In this document: one piece after another, positions 35,605 to 44,950 of the stretch
How the letters are laid out: each line of letters opens with the position of its first letter
Numbering within the stretch: position 1 is the first letter of the stretch
Source of the DNA: Treponema primitia ZAS-1
GTDB taxonomy: Bacteria; Spirochaetota; Spirochaetia; Treponematales; Breznakiellaceae
Direction of reading: 5' to 3'
Assembly: GCF_000297095.1 (NCBI RefSeq)
Contig: NZ_AEEA01000029.1
Coordinates: 1 to 64,000 of the forward strand
DNA length: 64,000 nucleotides
Notes under the pieces: model-generated
What the model was told of the DNA's origin: nothing
Databases searched by the model: none
Seen by the model: only the letters and a program-made list of their open reading frames with translations
Translations under genes and position numbers: made by a program

Positions 35605-35763
35605 CGAAAGTTCAGATGAGAAGTACAACATGGCCTAAAAGTGAAGGAGTTAGCCGGAATGAACCCGCTAATACGGACAAGATAAGGGTTATAGTCAGAT
35701 ATGGGAAAATAATACTTTTAAAATATTAATTCCAAAAATCAGATAAAAATTCAAGTAAACACC
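35605..35763 (+). other. Junction region between AT-rich block and GC-rich flank
   Basis: 159 bp with no complete gene. A frame staying open from about 35573 to about 35729 (readable as ...LAKVQMRSTTWPKSEGVS...) has no recognised relative and lacks an RBS. No Shine-Dalgarno is evident for the ATG at 35764 either. Confidence 0.35.
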
Positions 35764-36594
35764 ATGGCTAAAATAAAAAAAGGTCTCCTAACCATTGCTA
35801 TCGGCAAAAAATACATCACCCAGGCAAAGTACCTGGCCTATTCCTGTATGCTGCATACACCCCACACTGTCCGGGCGGTCATTACCGACAACCCTACCCT
35901 GCTTTCCGGTTATTATGATATCCTGATTCCCTATAACCCAGAGTATGGAGATCCCTTTGCCGCCAAAACTATGCTGCATAGGTATACACCCTTTGAAAAG
36001 ACCCTCTATCTGGACGCCGATTCTCTGGTGATGACTGGTATAGATTCCTATTGGGAAGTTCTAGAAGACCGTTCTTTTGCGTATACCGGGGAACTGATAA
36101 AAAATGGGGAATGGTATTTTGATATAGAAAAAATAATGGACAAATTATCCCTGCCCTGGATACCGAAGCTTAACAGCGGTATGCTATTATTTGATACCGG
36201 GGAAAAATCTAAAGCAGTTTTTGATACGGCAAATGATTATATGCAAAACCATGATGAACTTGCGGTACCCTTCTTCAGAGAGAAGATGCTTCCCGATGAG
36301 CCCTATTTTGCTATAGCCCTGGCAAAACAGGGAGAAACGCCCTATGCGGATCATGGCCGGTTTTCCCGTACCCTCATAGGGGCGGATCACATTCGTCTGG
36401 ATTCCATCAAAGGTTTTGCCTTTTTTATAAAAAAAGGGGAACAAGTTTTCCCTCAGGTAGTTCATTTTTGTGGGCGGTTTGGACAGTTTTTTTATCTTTT
36501 TGAGAAAATAAAACTTTATTTTTGCTTTAATCCGCCTGTAAAAGTGTTTTTTAATGGCATTTTTTCTGTAATACGAAATATAGTGAAAAAGTGA
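35764..36594 (+). CDS. Nucleotide-diphospho-sugar transferase (GT8-like)
   Basis: 276 residues. GLLTIAIGKKYITQAKYLAYS at the start, KTLYLDADSLVM with the DxD metal motif (about 81-83), LNSGMLLFDTG and PDEPYFAIAL are typical of GT8-like/galactosyltransferase-fold enzymes. C-terminal helix is basic and hydrophobic (KVFFNGIFSVIRNIVKK), suggesting membrane association. It is the first GC-balanced gene after the AT-rich block, so the change of base composition falls in the 159-bp gap upstream. Confidence 0.82.
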   Translation: MAKIKKGLLTIAIGKKYITQAKYLAYSCMLHTPHTVRAVITDNPTLLSGYYDILIPYNPEYGDPFAAKTMLHRYTPFEKTLYLDADSLVMTGIDSYWEVLEDRSFAYTGELIKNGEWYFDIEKIMDKLSLPWIPKLNSGMLLFDTGEKSKAVFDTANDYMQNHDELAVPFFREKMLPDEPYFAIALAKQGETPYADHGRFSRTLIGADHIRLDSIKGFAFFIKKGEQVFPQVVHFCGRFGQFFYLFEKIKLYFCFNPPVKVFFNGIFSVIRNIVKK

Positions 36595-36624
36595 TATTAT
36601 TTAATATACTTTAAGGAAAGTCGT

Positions 36625-38295
36625 ATGAAACCGAAAAAATATTTATTCATCTTGTTTTTTGTTCTATGGTTTTCTTTACCAGGATTATCGTTTGGAGAAA
36701 CCTACTTTATCGATTCGTCGGAGGTACGTACCCTGCGCTACCTATATAGCAGGGCAAAAAAGGTTTTCCCCTTTAGCGCATTCCCAGTTCATGGCAGTGA
36801 CCTTCTGGATATTGCAGAGAAACTTCCCCCTCTTTCATCAGAACAGGATCAACGTCTTCTGGACAGTTTAATTGCTGAATTTAAAAACCAGCAGGAGAAT
36901 AATATTTCACTCAAGGGAAACCTTACGGCTTCCTATGTACATCGTCTTCGTACTGCTTCGGTTTTAGCTGATGATGAGCTTGTAAAGAATGGCATGGATT
37001 TTCAACGACAGTATCTTTCTGCTCCGCCTATTTTAGACCTTAATGCTGGGATAGGTACTTTTACGGGGATTTATGTAGAGGGGGAGATAGGCCTGCGCAA
37101 GGCCTGGTACGATGACTACGATCCGACGAATAATTTCCTTTTCCCCGCGCCGGATTCCGAGCTGGATATCAATTTCGATATCCTTAACAGGGGTATGCTT
37201 TTCTGGAACGGTGAACATATTAATGTTGGTTTAGGCCGGGATAAGGTTCACTTTGGAAATACTCCCGGGGGAACTCTTTACCCTTCTGCATCCCTACCCT
37301 ATTTAGACGGTCTCAGAATATCTACTCCCATTGGACCCTTTAGTATGGACTATTCACTTTCCACTATTCAGGCAAGGAGAGCAAAAAAACTAGAGGGAAA
37401 AAATATACTAAATGGGGGTTATAACGGTTATTATTACGATGCATACAAAAATTTCGGTTTTATGATGGATGAAAATCCTACTATTATTTTGACTGCCACC
37501 CATCGCTTTCAATGGAATTTTGGACAGATAAAGACAGGGCTTGGGGGAACTGTAGTATACGCCCGCAGTAATAATATGTTCTTGATGACCGATATTATTC
37601 CAATACAAATTTGGCATAATGCGGACGTGCGTCCCAATAATCTTAATATGGTACTTGATGCTTCATGGGCATTGTACCCCGGCTTAACCCTTTCAGGAAT
37701 TGTCGGGTTTGACGATATAAACGCCAATTTTATTGGGATTAATGATTCCGAGGTGCCAACCATACCCGCAGGAATTTTGCAGCTGGAATATAATTTACTT
37801 ACCCCAGCGTTAAAAGCGAATTTCCTGTTTGAAGCCGGCGCTACCCACTTCCTTTGGGGTAATTATGGCTATGACGGTGAACCCGATGACGGCAAACCCT
37901 GGGGCGGCGTCTATCTTGCAAGGGCAATATACCGTTATTCGCCAAGTAATGACGGAGTTCTACTGCCTTTAACAAGTCCTTACGGACCTGGGGTGTATTG
38001 GGGACGCGTAACAAGCAGTTTTACTATTTCTGATATTCCTTCCTTTGAAATCGGCGCAGATTTATTATTGTTAACAAAAATACGAGGGGCAAACCTTGTT
38101 ACAACCGGATATAGTAATGACGGTGTAGCAGATGAATCCCGGTACTGGTTTTTCTCCCTGGATCTGCCCTGTGCTTATACCTGGAAATTTCTTCAGTTTT
38201 CTTTTACCCCGGCGTTATTGGTAAATGATGGAGATATTGGTTTTGAATTAAACCTTGGACTAAGGTACAAAATTCAAGGGAAAACCTACTTTTGA
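36625..38295 (+). CDS. Outer-membrane beta-barrel protein, Wzi-like
   Basis: 556 residues with signal peptide (about 1-25, GLSFGETYF), a helical N-terminal part (SSEVRTLRYLYSRAKKVFPFS ... LLDSLIAEF) and a barrel (about 95-556) ending LRYKIQGKTYF with C-terminal Phe. Motifs such as VGLGRDKVHFGNTPGGTLYPS and PYLDGLRISTPIGPFSMDYSL resemble capsule-assembly barrels. Good Shine-Dalgarno (AAGGAAAG). Its stop overlaps the next start (TTGA). The role in surface glycan display is inferred from context. Confidence 0.7.
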   Translation: MKPKKYLFILFFVLWFSLPGLSFGETYFIDSSEVRTLRYLYSRAKKVFPFSAFPVHGSDLLDIAEKLPPLSSEQDQRLLDSLIAEFKNQQENNISLKGNLTASYVHRLRTASVLADDELVKNGMDFQRQYLSAPPILDLNAGIGTFTGIYVEGEIGLRKAWYDDYDPTNNFLFPAPDSELDINFDILNRGMLFWNGEHINVGLGRDKVHFGNTPGGTLYPSASLPYLDGLRISTPIGPFSMDYSLSTIQARRAKKLEGKNILNGGYNGYYYDAYKNFGFMMDENPTIILTATHRFQWNFGQIKTGLGGTVVYARSNNMFLMTDIIPIQIWHNADVRPNNLNMVLDASWALYPGLTLSGIVGFDDINANFIGINDSEVPTIPAGILQLEYNLLTPALKANFLFEAGATHFLWGNYGYDGEPDDGKPWGGVYLARAIYRYSPSNDGVLLPLTSPYGPGVYWGRVTSSFTISDIPSFEIGADLLLLTKIRGANLVTTGYSNDGVADESRYWFFSLDLPCAYTWKFLQFSFTPALLVNDGDIGFELNLGLRYKIQGKTYF

Positions 38296-39368
38296 TTACT
38301 GTCTTGGCCTGCTATGAGCGTATATCCCTCTTCCATACCATGGAACCTTTTTTTATTAAAAAGTTCCGCCGCCTGTTTCATTTTACCCAATCGGCTGAAT
38401 ATTGCCTAACTAAAGATAAAAATAGCCTCCTTTTTATGGAGCGGTGTTTTCAGTATCGAGACCCCAGGGATTTGATCGACGGAGAATATGAACTAATTAG
38501 ACGATTACGGGATAAGTATAAAACCATAGTTTTTTTAAACGGCCAACCTGAAGCTGGTACCAATCGTCTGGATCTGCTTCCCTATGTGGACCGGCTTTTT
38601 TACAAATCGGTATTTTTTGATTTAAATAATTATTGTAAGGATCTTTACGCAAAAAATCTTTTTGCCGATTATTATCATCAAAAATATGGCATATATGATA
38701 AAGATAGAGAATACCGGTGTGTCCCGGCTATTAGTACCGCTGATACTAAAAAAATAGAGCTTTCCTGGAATATCGGTGTGGGTAATTATCCCCGCAGGAA
38801 TTGGCCCCAGCGTATGGGGACGGTATTAGCCCGGGCGGGTCTTCCCGATCTGAGGCGGTTTTTTAAACCCGGGCAAAGGGCTCCGTCGGATTTTTCAGGT
38901 TCCGTCAGGACTATTGCAGTTCATGCCCGGATCGATCCCGTATCCTGTGAATCCATCTCTTATCAGCGGCGTTTATACCTTGAAAAAATAAAGGATGATA
39001 CACGTTTTTTAACCGGAATGGTTTCACAGGATGTTTATTACCGGGAACTGCGGGATGCAAAGATAACCCTATCTCCCTTCGGTTGGGGTGAAGTCTGCTT
39101 CCGGGATTTTGAAGCGATTATTTCCGGCAGCTTGCTTCTAAAACCCGATATGTCCCATCTAAAAACCTGGCCCAATGTGTATATTCCCTACGAAACCTAT
39201 GTTCCCACCAACTGGGATGGAACGGATATTATAGAAAAGGCAGAAATCTATCTGGGGAATGATCTGGAACGACAGCGTATCGCCCGGAATGCCTGGGAGC
39301 AATACTGCGATCAATTGTACGGTCTTGAAGATCGGTTTACTTCACTTTTTCAAGACATATTAGTATAA
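38292..39368 (+). CDS. Putative glycosyltransferase (exostosin/CgeB-like C-terminus)
   Basis: 358 residues. The C-terminal half has YYRELRDAKITLSPFGWGEVCFRDFEAIISGSLLLKP, the acceptor/donor-site pattern seen in exostosin- and CgeB-type GT-B enzymes, and HLKTWPNVYIPYETYV after it. The N-terminal half is not recognised. Start TTG at 38292 overlaps the upstream stop. Likely cytoplasmic, part of the glycan pathway. Confidence 0.7.
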   Translation: MITVLACYERISLFHTMEPFFIKKFRRLFHFTQSAEYCLTKDKNSLLFMERCFQYRDPRDLIDGEYELIRRLRDKYKTIVFLNGQPEAGTNRLDLLPYVDRLFYKSVFFDLNNYCKDLYAKNLFADYYHQKYGIYDKDREYRCVPAISTADTKKIELSWNIGVGNYPRRNWPQRMGTVLARAGLPDLRRFFKPGQRAPSDFSGSVRTIAVHARIDPVSCESISYQRRLYLEKIKDDTRFLTGMVSQDVYYRELRDAKITLSPFGWGEVCFRDFEAIISGSLLLKPDMSHLKTWPNVYIPYETYVPTNWDGTDIIEKAEIYLGNDLERQRIARNAWEQYCDQLYGLEDRFTSLFQDILV

Positions 39369-39375
39369 GAGGAAG

Positions 39376-41022
39376 ATGATGAAAAAAGTATTTGTTAGTG
39401 TGTGTGTTTTAGCGTTTATTTGCATGTCCCTTATTGCGGAGGAGGCGCCGGAAACGGATGTTAAGCGCAAGGTATTGATCCCCGCTTTTGATGCCATGGA
39501 TATTGACTTCATGAACATTGGCTTTGGCGTCGAACTGGGGGTTAAGGAGGAATCCTTCTACAATGCGAATAATATTCGCATGGATTTTGTTACCAGCCAT
39601 TTTAGCTTAGTGGCCGATCTTGCCATGGCAAATGATCAGAAATACGCACCATCCCGGGTGATGATCCCCGCAGGAAGTTTTATGGGGCATTACTTCTTTA
39701 TGAATGAAGGGGGGCTCAATTTTAATCTATGGAATTTCAGTGCGGACCTTGGCCGATTCAGGATCTATGATGTTGTGGATTCACCCTACTCCCTGTTTAT
39801 CAACTCCCTGGGTCATTCTACCAATACCCTGAATATAAAATATGACGGACCGCGCTTTCTCTACCAGACCCAGTGGATAGAAATGAATTCCCGTAATAGT
39901 GTTTCGAGTCCTGTGTGGAATGAATACCATTGGAGAAAAGAAAACCAGCCGGATGGTCTGGCTGGTCCCATTGATTATGATGACCTTCATTCTCCTGATG
40001 ATGATAATATTAAAGATATAGGTTTCCCCGACCGTGGGGCGAATTACAAAATTTATGCAGTAAAGGTGAAGGATTGGCGTCTTGGGTTTTTGGATGCTGC
40101 GGTTTATACCGGACGCTCATTTGATTTGGAATATTTTCTTAATCCTATTCCCCAATATTTTATACAATACGTAAAGGTCACCCCCGGACGCCCCTGGACC
40201 ACGGATTCAAACGAAAACAACATGTTCGGTCTTTTTTGGGACATTGATAAAAAGGACCTATGGAGCGCCTATGCCCAGGTGCTGGTTGATGATTTTAGCC
40301 TTGAGTTCCTGAAATTCCTGTACGATGGATTTGCCGATAATCCATGGAAAGCAGCCTGGGCCTTAGGCGGAAGGCTTCATACACCCTACGGTCGGTTTGG
40401 GTTTCACCACGGCGGCGCTCTTAAATATACCTTTGAACCCGTAGGCTCACCGGAAGGCAGGTATTCCGGGGATGATGTCAGGACTGCCTACGGGTACACC
40501 TACTATCCTGAAGCACAGTACTACGATGATGAAAGTACGGGGGATCTGGTTTCTATTCTTATCGAAGATAATATGATTGGTTATAAACACGGAGAAAACA
40601 ATATTGCCTTCCAGGTGGATTACCAGAACAAGTTCTCCGGTTTTTTGGTAACATCTGAACTTGAATTCTCCCTTACCGGGAACAGCTCCTTGGCCAATCC
40701 TTGGCAGGATTATACCGCACGGTCAAAAATACCCAGCGGAGAAAGAGGAACCCGGCTGTTGGATGATGCGGAGCTTGAAAAACGCCTTGAATTCCGGGTG
40801 AATGCTTCCCGCCATATCGGTCCGTGGGGTTTTTATGCCGCCGCCGCTCTTGGCGGAATTTTCAATAAACTTAAACTTAAACCGGCGGATATAACTATGA
40901 ATTCATCCCCCGATTCCGACAGCGGGGTGGCCGATAGTATTATGATATGGAAGGCATCGCAGGATCATGAATTCATTTTCCGGTTTTCAATTGGCGTCAG
41001 ATATACCTTGGGGGTATTGTAA
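39376..41022 (+). CDS. Exported outer-membrane beta-barrel-like protein
   Basis: 548 residues with a signal peptide (MKKVFVSVCVLAFICMSLIA, cleaved before EEAPE) and extended alternating beta strands rich in Trp and Tyr (WNFSADLGRFRIYDVVDSPY, AAWALGGRLHTPYGRFGFHHGG). It ends FRFSIGVRYTLGVL rather than in an aromatic residue. No family is recognised with certainty. Shine-Dalgarno GAGGAAG. It is the last plus-strand gene of the long run; its 3' end overlaps the convergent TagF-like gene by 36 bp. Confidence 0.68.
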   Translation: MMKKVFVSVCVLAFICMSLIAEEAPETDVKRKVLIPAFDAMDIDFMNIGFGVELGVKEESFYNANNIRMDFVTSHFSLVADLAMANDQKYAPSRVMIPAGSFMGHYFFMNEGGLNFNLWNFSADLGRFRIYDVVDSPYSLFINSLGHSTNTLNIKYDGPRFLYQTQWIEMNSRNSVSSPVWNEYHWRKENQPDGLAGPIDYDDLHSPDDDNIKDIGFPDRGANYKIYAVKVKDWRLGFLDAAVYTGRSFDLEYFLNPIPQYFIQYVKVTPGRPWTTDSNENNMFGLFWDIDKKDLWSAYAQVLVDDFSLEFLKFLYDGFADNPWKAAWALGGRLHTPYGRFGFHHGGALKYTFEPVGSPEGRYSGDDVRTAYGYTYYPEAQYYDDESTGDLVSILIEDNMIGYKHGENNIAFQVDYQNKFSGFLVTSELEFSLTGNSSLANPWQDYTARSKIPSGERGTRLLDDAELEKRLEFRVNASRHIGPWGFYAAAALGGIFNKLKLKPADITMNSSPDSDSGVADSIMIWKASQDHEFIFRFSIGVRYTLGVL

Positions 41023-42294
41023 AATGCTGCAAAGTGCATCAACTACCCTTTTACCTGCTTCTCCAGGATACATATAAGCTTCGTTCCGTAACTTCCCGCT
41101 TATTTCTTTCTTCTCCCCCCCTCCGATAATTCTGTCAAGAAACCCCTCTATTTTCTCAAAATCATCCTCGTTTACCGCGGTACCCAGGTTCCGTATGGCT
41201 CGGAAGGTCCAGGCTTCATCTTCGATATCCGCTAAATCGTATGGCCGTTTATCAAAATCGAAACGGGGGTAAATTACCGGGCGGTCAAATAAAAATACAT
41301 AATCAAACACCACCCCTGAAAAATCGGAAATAAGCACATCGGCGCGGGACAGGGCTGTCAAGTTTTCTACGTCAAAATTCCATTCCACATTTTTATAGGA
41401 ATCCAAACTTTTCTGCAGCGTTTCTATGGTGTTTTTTTCTGAAATCATACTTTGCGGATGGGGACGGATAATTATTCTGTAGGAAGATTTCGCGAGGGGA
41501 TCCAGTAAGCGTAAGCCGTAACGGCGCATAATGCCGTTTGCCCCCCAGGATGGGGCCACTAGAACTGTTTTTTTATGGTCCCCCTCTTTCGGTAATTCTT
41601 TTATATGTTCCGCCATTACATCAAGGTAGGTACATCCGGTAACAAATAGCTCCTTACGGGCTGTACCCCGCTGTTCCTCCAGCTGCCGTATATCCTTCTT
41701 TTGATACTCACCGGTTAAAAAAACTGAATTGTAATAGTCCAGGCTGAAGAGGCGGTAAGTGGTTGCGTCGGTAACCATGTGGAGTATATGTGCGTAATGC
41801 CTTACCCCAGGAGATCGTTTAAGCTGTAATACATCAAGGCCGGGGGTAGTCATAAGGCAGACATCAGCTTCAAGGAAATTTAAAAAATTGTATGCCGCGT
41901 TTCCCTTCCCGATAAACTTCTTTTCCAATAAACTATCCGGCGCTTGAAACGACAGGCCCGGATCATCTTCACCGCTCGTGTAATAAACGCAGGGCATCCC
42001 CCGGATGATCAGCTCTTCAAGTACCGGCTTAAATACATTCCAATACTGTTTCCCTTCAGAATAGATAACCAGCTGAGGCCGGGCTGCTGAAGCGGTTTCA
42101 GAATTGCGTTTACTGTTTTTATTAAACAGGGATCCGGTTTTAATTTTAATAAGAACATTTTTAAAAAAGAAAAAGACCGTAACCGCCAAACCGGTTAATA
42201 GTGAAAAGAGCATACTCCCTGTGCCGGGATCAATATATGCATGGAGCGGGAAAGGCAGTATTAGTGCAAATAACAGTATATATACTTTTTTCAT
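40987..42294 (-). CDS. LDPGTGS-anchored TagF-like glycerophosphotransferase (module copy B, gene 1)
   Basis: 435 residues from ATG 42294, chosen because it overlaps the stop of the upstream gene as ATGA; a longer reading from 42321 has no support. A signal/anchor (KKVYILLFALILPFPLHA) is followed by YIDPGTGSMLFSLLTG with a transmembrane helix. The catalytic region has YWNVFKPVLEELI, DVCLMTTPGLDVLQLKRS, HYAHILHMVTDATTYR, APSWGANGI, RPHPQSM and DVLISDFSGVVFDYVFLF. The last two match the C-terminal half of TagF-type polyglycerolphosphate transferases. This copy is intact and GC-rich, unlike its AT-rich paralogue at 31297. Donor and acceptor are unknown. Confidence 0.85.
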   Translation of the reverse strand: MKKVYILLFALILPFPLHAYIDPGTGSMLFSLLTGLAVTVFFFFKNVLIKIKTGSLFNKNSKRNSETASAARPQLVIYSEGKQYWNVFKPVLEELIIRGMPCVYYTSGEDDPGLSFQAPDSLLEKKFIGKGNAAYNFLNFLEADVCLMTTPGLDVLQLKRSPGVRHYAHILHMVTDATTYRLFSLDYYNSVFLTGEYQKKDIRQLEEQRGTARKELFVTGCTYLDVMAEHIKELPKEGDHKKTVLVAPSWGANGIMRRYGLRLLDPLAKSSYRIIIRPHPQSMISEKNTIETLQKSLDSYKNVEWNFDVENLTALSRADVLISDFSGVVFDYVFLFDRPVIYPRFDFDKRPYDLADIEDEAWTFRAIRNLGTAVNEDDFEKIEGFLDRIIGGGEKKEISGKLRNEAYMYPGEAGKRVVDALCSILQYPQGISDAN

Positions 42295-44950
42295 TGTTTT
42301 ACTTTCTGCCATGGCTCCCATGAATCGGCGCTAAAAATATTAGGGGCTACGAGCTTTCTCTTTCCGCTTAGGTTGAGAAAAATCGGTCCGTGGCGGCGGG
42401 GTTGAAAAGAAACTGCATTTACAACCGTCAGTGGTCCCTCCTTTGGTGATGATCCTATGGGTGTTCCCAGATAGGGATTCACCGGATTTTCCATATCCGC
42501 AGTCACAATGGTACTCATATCGGCGTTGGTCATAAATTCACCGGATATAGCCAAAGTTCCATGAACGCCCGGTTGTTTTACTATTAACAAGGGGTTATAG
42601 GATGTCATATTGGTATATTTAAAAATATCCGTACTATACCCATCCCCATGATCGGCAACGATAACGATCCGGGTATTATCATAGACACCCATCTCCTTTA
42701 GTGAATCTATCCAACGGCCCAGGGCTTTCATGGCAGCCATAAAGGTGTACATATACGATGTGTTATCTTCGGAACCAAATAGGGTAATCTCCTCCGGGCT
42801 GTAGCGTATTGGTCCCGGCACGGGTATTAATTCTGCGGTATAAGCCCCTGGTATATGGGTAGTCTCGTTCATAAAAATATTCAAAGTATCGACCCCGGTA
42901 TCAGCGGCGCAGACATCGGACAGATAATAGAGGCTCGCATATTCGGTAAGTCCCCGGCCATAGGCGTTTGAAGCCCCGTCCCTCCACCAGCTTCCTTTAT
43001 AGTGAATTCCGTACCGCAGGGCAGGCAGGGCAATCCTGAATAGCCCATACCGGAATAGAATATCAAAATCAAAACTATCAATAAGCCGTTCCGCTTCATG
43101 GGGGAATTCTTCCATAAAGCGCCGGTCAAATCTGCCATCCAAATTTTGGGCGCTCACATTTTTCATGCCGCTGAAAACGGTAAGGTCCGGGACAAGTTGG
43201 AGGTTTGTCATGGATGGGTCCGTGATGGATACCCGGTATCCTGCTTCGCCGAAAATTCTCGGCAGCATGGTAAGCGCCTCATTCACCTTGTCTTTCAGGT
43301 TAACCATATCCCTGGCATTGATGTTATCGGGAGAATAATCATACCCCCCCATCATCGCGGGGAGCCCGACAATGGTACATTCGCCGAAGGACATGGTATT
43401 GGGGTACCAGGTAAAACCGTCAAGTTTTTCAGCCAAACCCGGCATCTGTTCCAGGGCAGTATACAGGGCTATGCCCGTAGCCCGATCAAGAAAGACAACA
43501 AAGTTATTGGTTCCTGTCCTTGTAAGGGGAAATACCACCTGGGATATGTCCCGGGAACCGGCGGCTTCCCGTAATTCGGAAAGCTGTTTCGATTCGCTAA
43601 GGATGCTGTTAATATTGATAATAGTTAACACCAGTACCGCTATGGCTGTGGCGTTGAAAAGCGATGAAACAATTTTCTGCAAATGGAAGAAAATAAAAAC
43701 ACCACTTATACTGCAGGCGATAAGCACCGCGACAATATTCGCCCAAAAAGGAAAGGCGTTTACAATTGCCTGGGTATCCTCAATTTTAAAACTATTGGTC
43801 ATAGCCCCATAGGAAGCGCTTAGGGCAAATAAACAAATGAGGGACAATATGACTAATATGCTGAATGTGAAGGAAAGGATAGTCCGCACCGATTGGCTTG
43901 CAAATAACCAGATCAACAGGGGCAGCAGTATAAAAAAAGCAAGGCTTTGCAAAAAGGTTTGGATGATGAATTGGAATGGAGCGTTAAAGTCTACAACCGA
44001 TGCGGCAATAACCTGAGCGGGAATAAGGACGCCCATGATCAGGCAGAGCAGAGCGAGGGCGGAAAAATACAGTTTAACACAGTCTGCCGCAGGCAATGGG
44101 TGGGCGGAGACTATATGGATAAGCCCCTTCCAAACAAAAGGAGCGGCCAGAAGGGCTAACCCCAGGCCGGTGAATAAAAAAACGTACCGATCGATATCAA
44201 AGGCGCCGGACAGTGACCCGATTATCAGGAGAAGCGCAAAAACTGAGATCACCAGTTGAAGCGCCTTACCGGGGGCTTTCAGTTTAGCGCAGGCGATGTT
44301 TTTCCCCAGGGAGAATACATTATTGCAGGTCCAGTAGAGAACAAGTCCCGAAGGTGAATTATAGAGCAGAATTAAAAATATAAAGGATATTCCAAAGAGC
44401 TGTATCTTTTCCCGTTTACCTAATCCCTTGGTGTAAATGAAAGCTGAAGCAATATTTACCGCAGTCATGATAATGGGCATGATATTAAAAGTGCGGCCGC
44501 CAAACGGTATAAGCCCATCGGGAAGGCCGAGATTTCTTAGCAGCAGGAATGATTCGCCGACAAGGGACGGGGTATGGGCCAAAAATTGATAGGCTGCGAA
44601 AAAGAAAGGAATCTGCAATAAAAACCAACGCTGGATCGCAGGGCATAGAGGGGGGAATATCCCATCTGGCGGTAATAGGTGTTGATGATCAGCTGCCGTT
44701 CATCACCGGAAAAAACAGCCCGGATATCCGCAAGCTTCTTTTTCATCCGATCCTGGAGCCCGCGTTCCTCCTGCTGCCAGCGGTCGGCAACCGTGTAGAT
44801 AGGCAGCAGCAGGGTATTTACCACAACGCTTAAGCCGATAATGGCCAGCCCGGCGTCATAAAAGGTACGGTTAAAAAGTACAAAGAGGAATTCAATGATA
44901 GCCCGTATGGGCCAGATACAAAGGGTATACAGTATATCTGGTATACTCAT
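42291..44950 (-). CDS. YidC-like/alkaline-phosphatase-superfamily fusion, frameshifted (module copy B, gene 2)
   Basis: Interrupted gene. The 5' part (44950 down to about 44624) encodes the start of the YidC-like domain (IGLSVVVNTLLLPIY; MGYSPLYALRSSVGF). The frame then breaks at A5/T5 (44620-44624), and the continuation (QIPFFFAAYQFLAHTPSL; YNSPSGLVLYWTCNNVFSLGKN) lies in the neighbouring frame down to 42291. One extra T would give VGFLLQIPFFF, matching the intact paralogue at 32519. The C-terminal domain carries VVFLDRATG, PNTMSFGECTIVGLPAMMGGY and ADHGDGY. First-helix Arg is Asn here too. Restored length would be 886 residues. Start overlaps the GT4 stop (ATGA). Confidence 0.8.
44620..44624 (-). 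repeat. Frameshift position in module copy B (T5 on coding strand)
   Basis: Homology to the intact paralogue passes from one frame to the next exactly at this five-base run. Six T would restore the ORF. Confidence 0.65.

Noticed and set aside
35573..35729. Open frame in the gap between the truncated GT2 and the GT8-like gene as a small gene
   Set aside because: No ribosome-binding site, no recognisable family, and it sits on a likely recombination junction.
43098..43812. Overlapping plus-strand ORFs opposite the copy B fusion gene
   Set aside because: They are shadows of the minus-strand coding sequence without start signals or family features.
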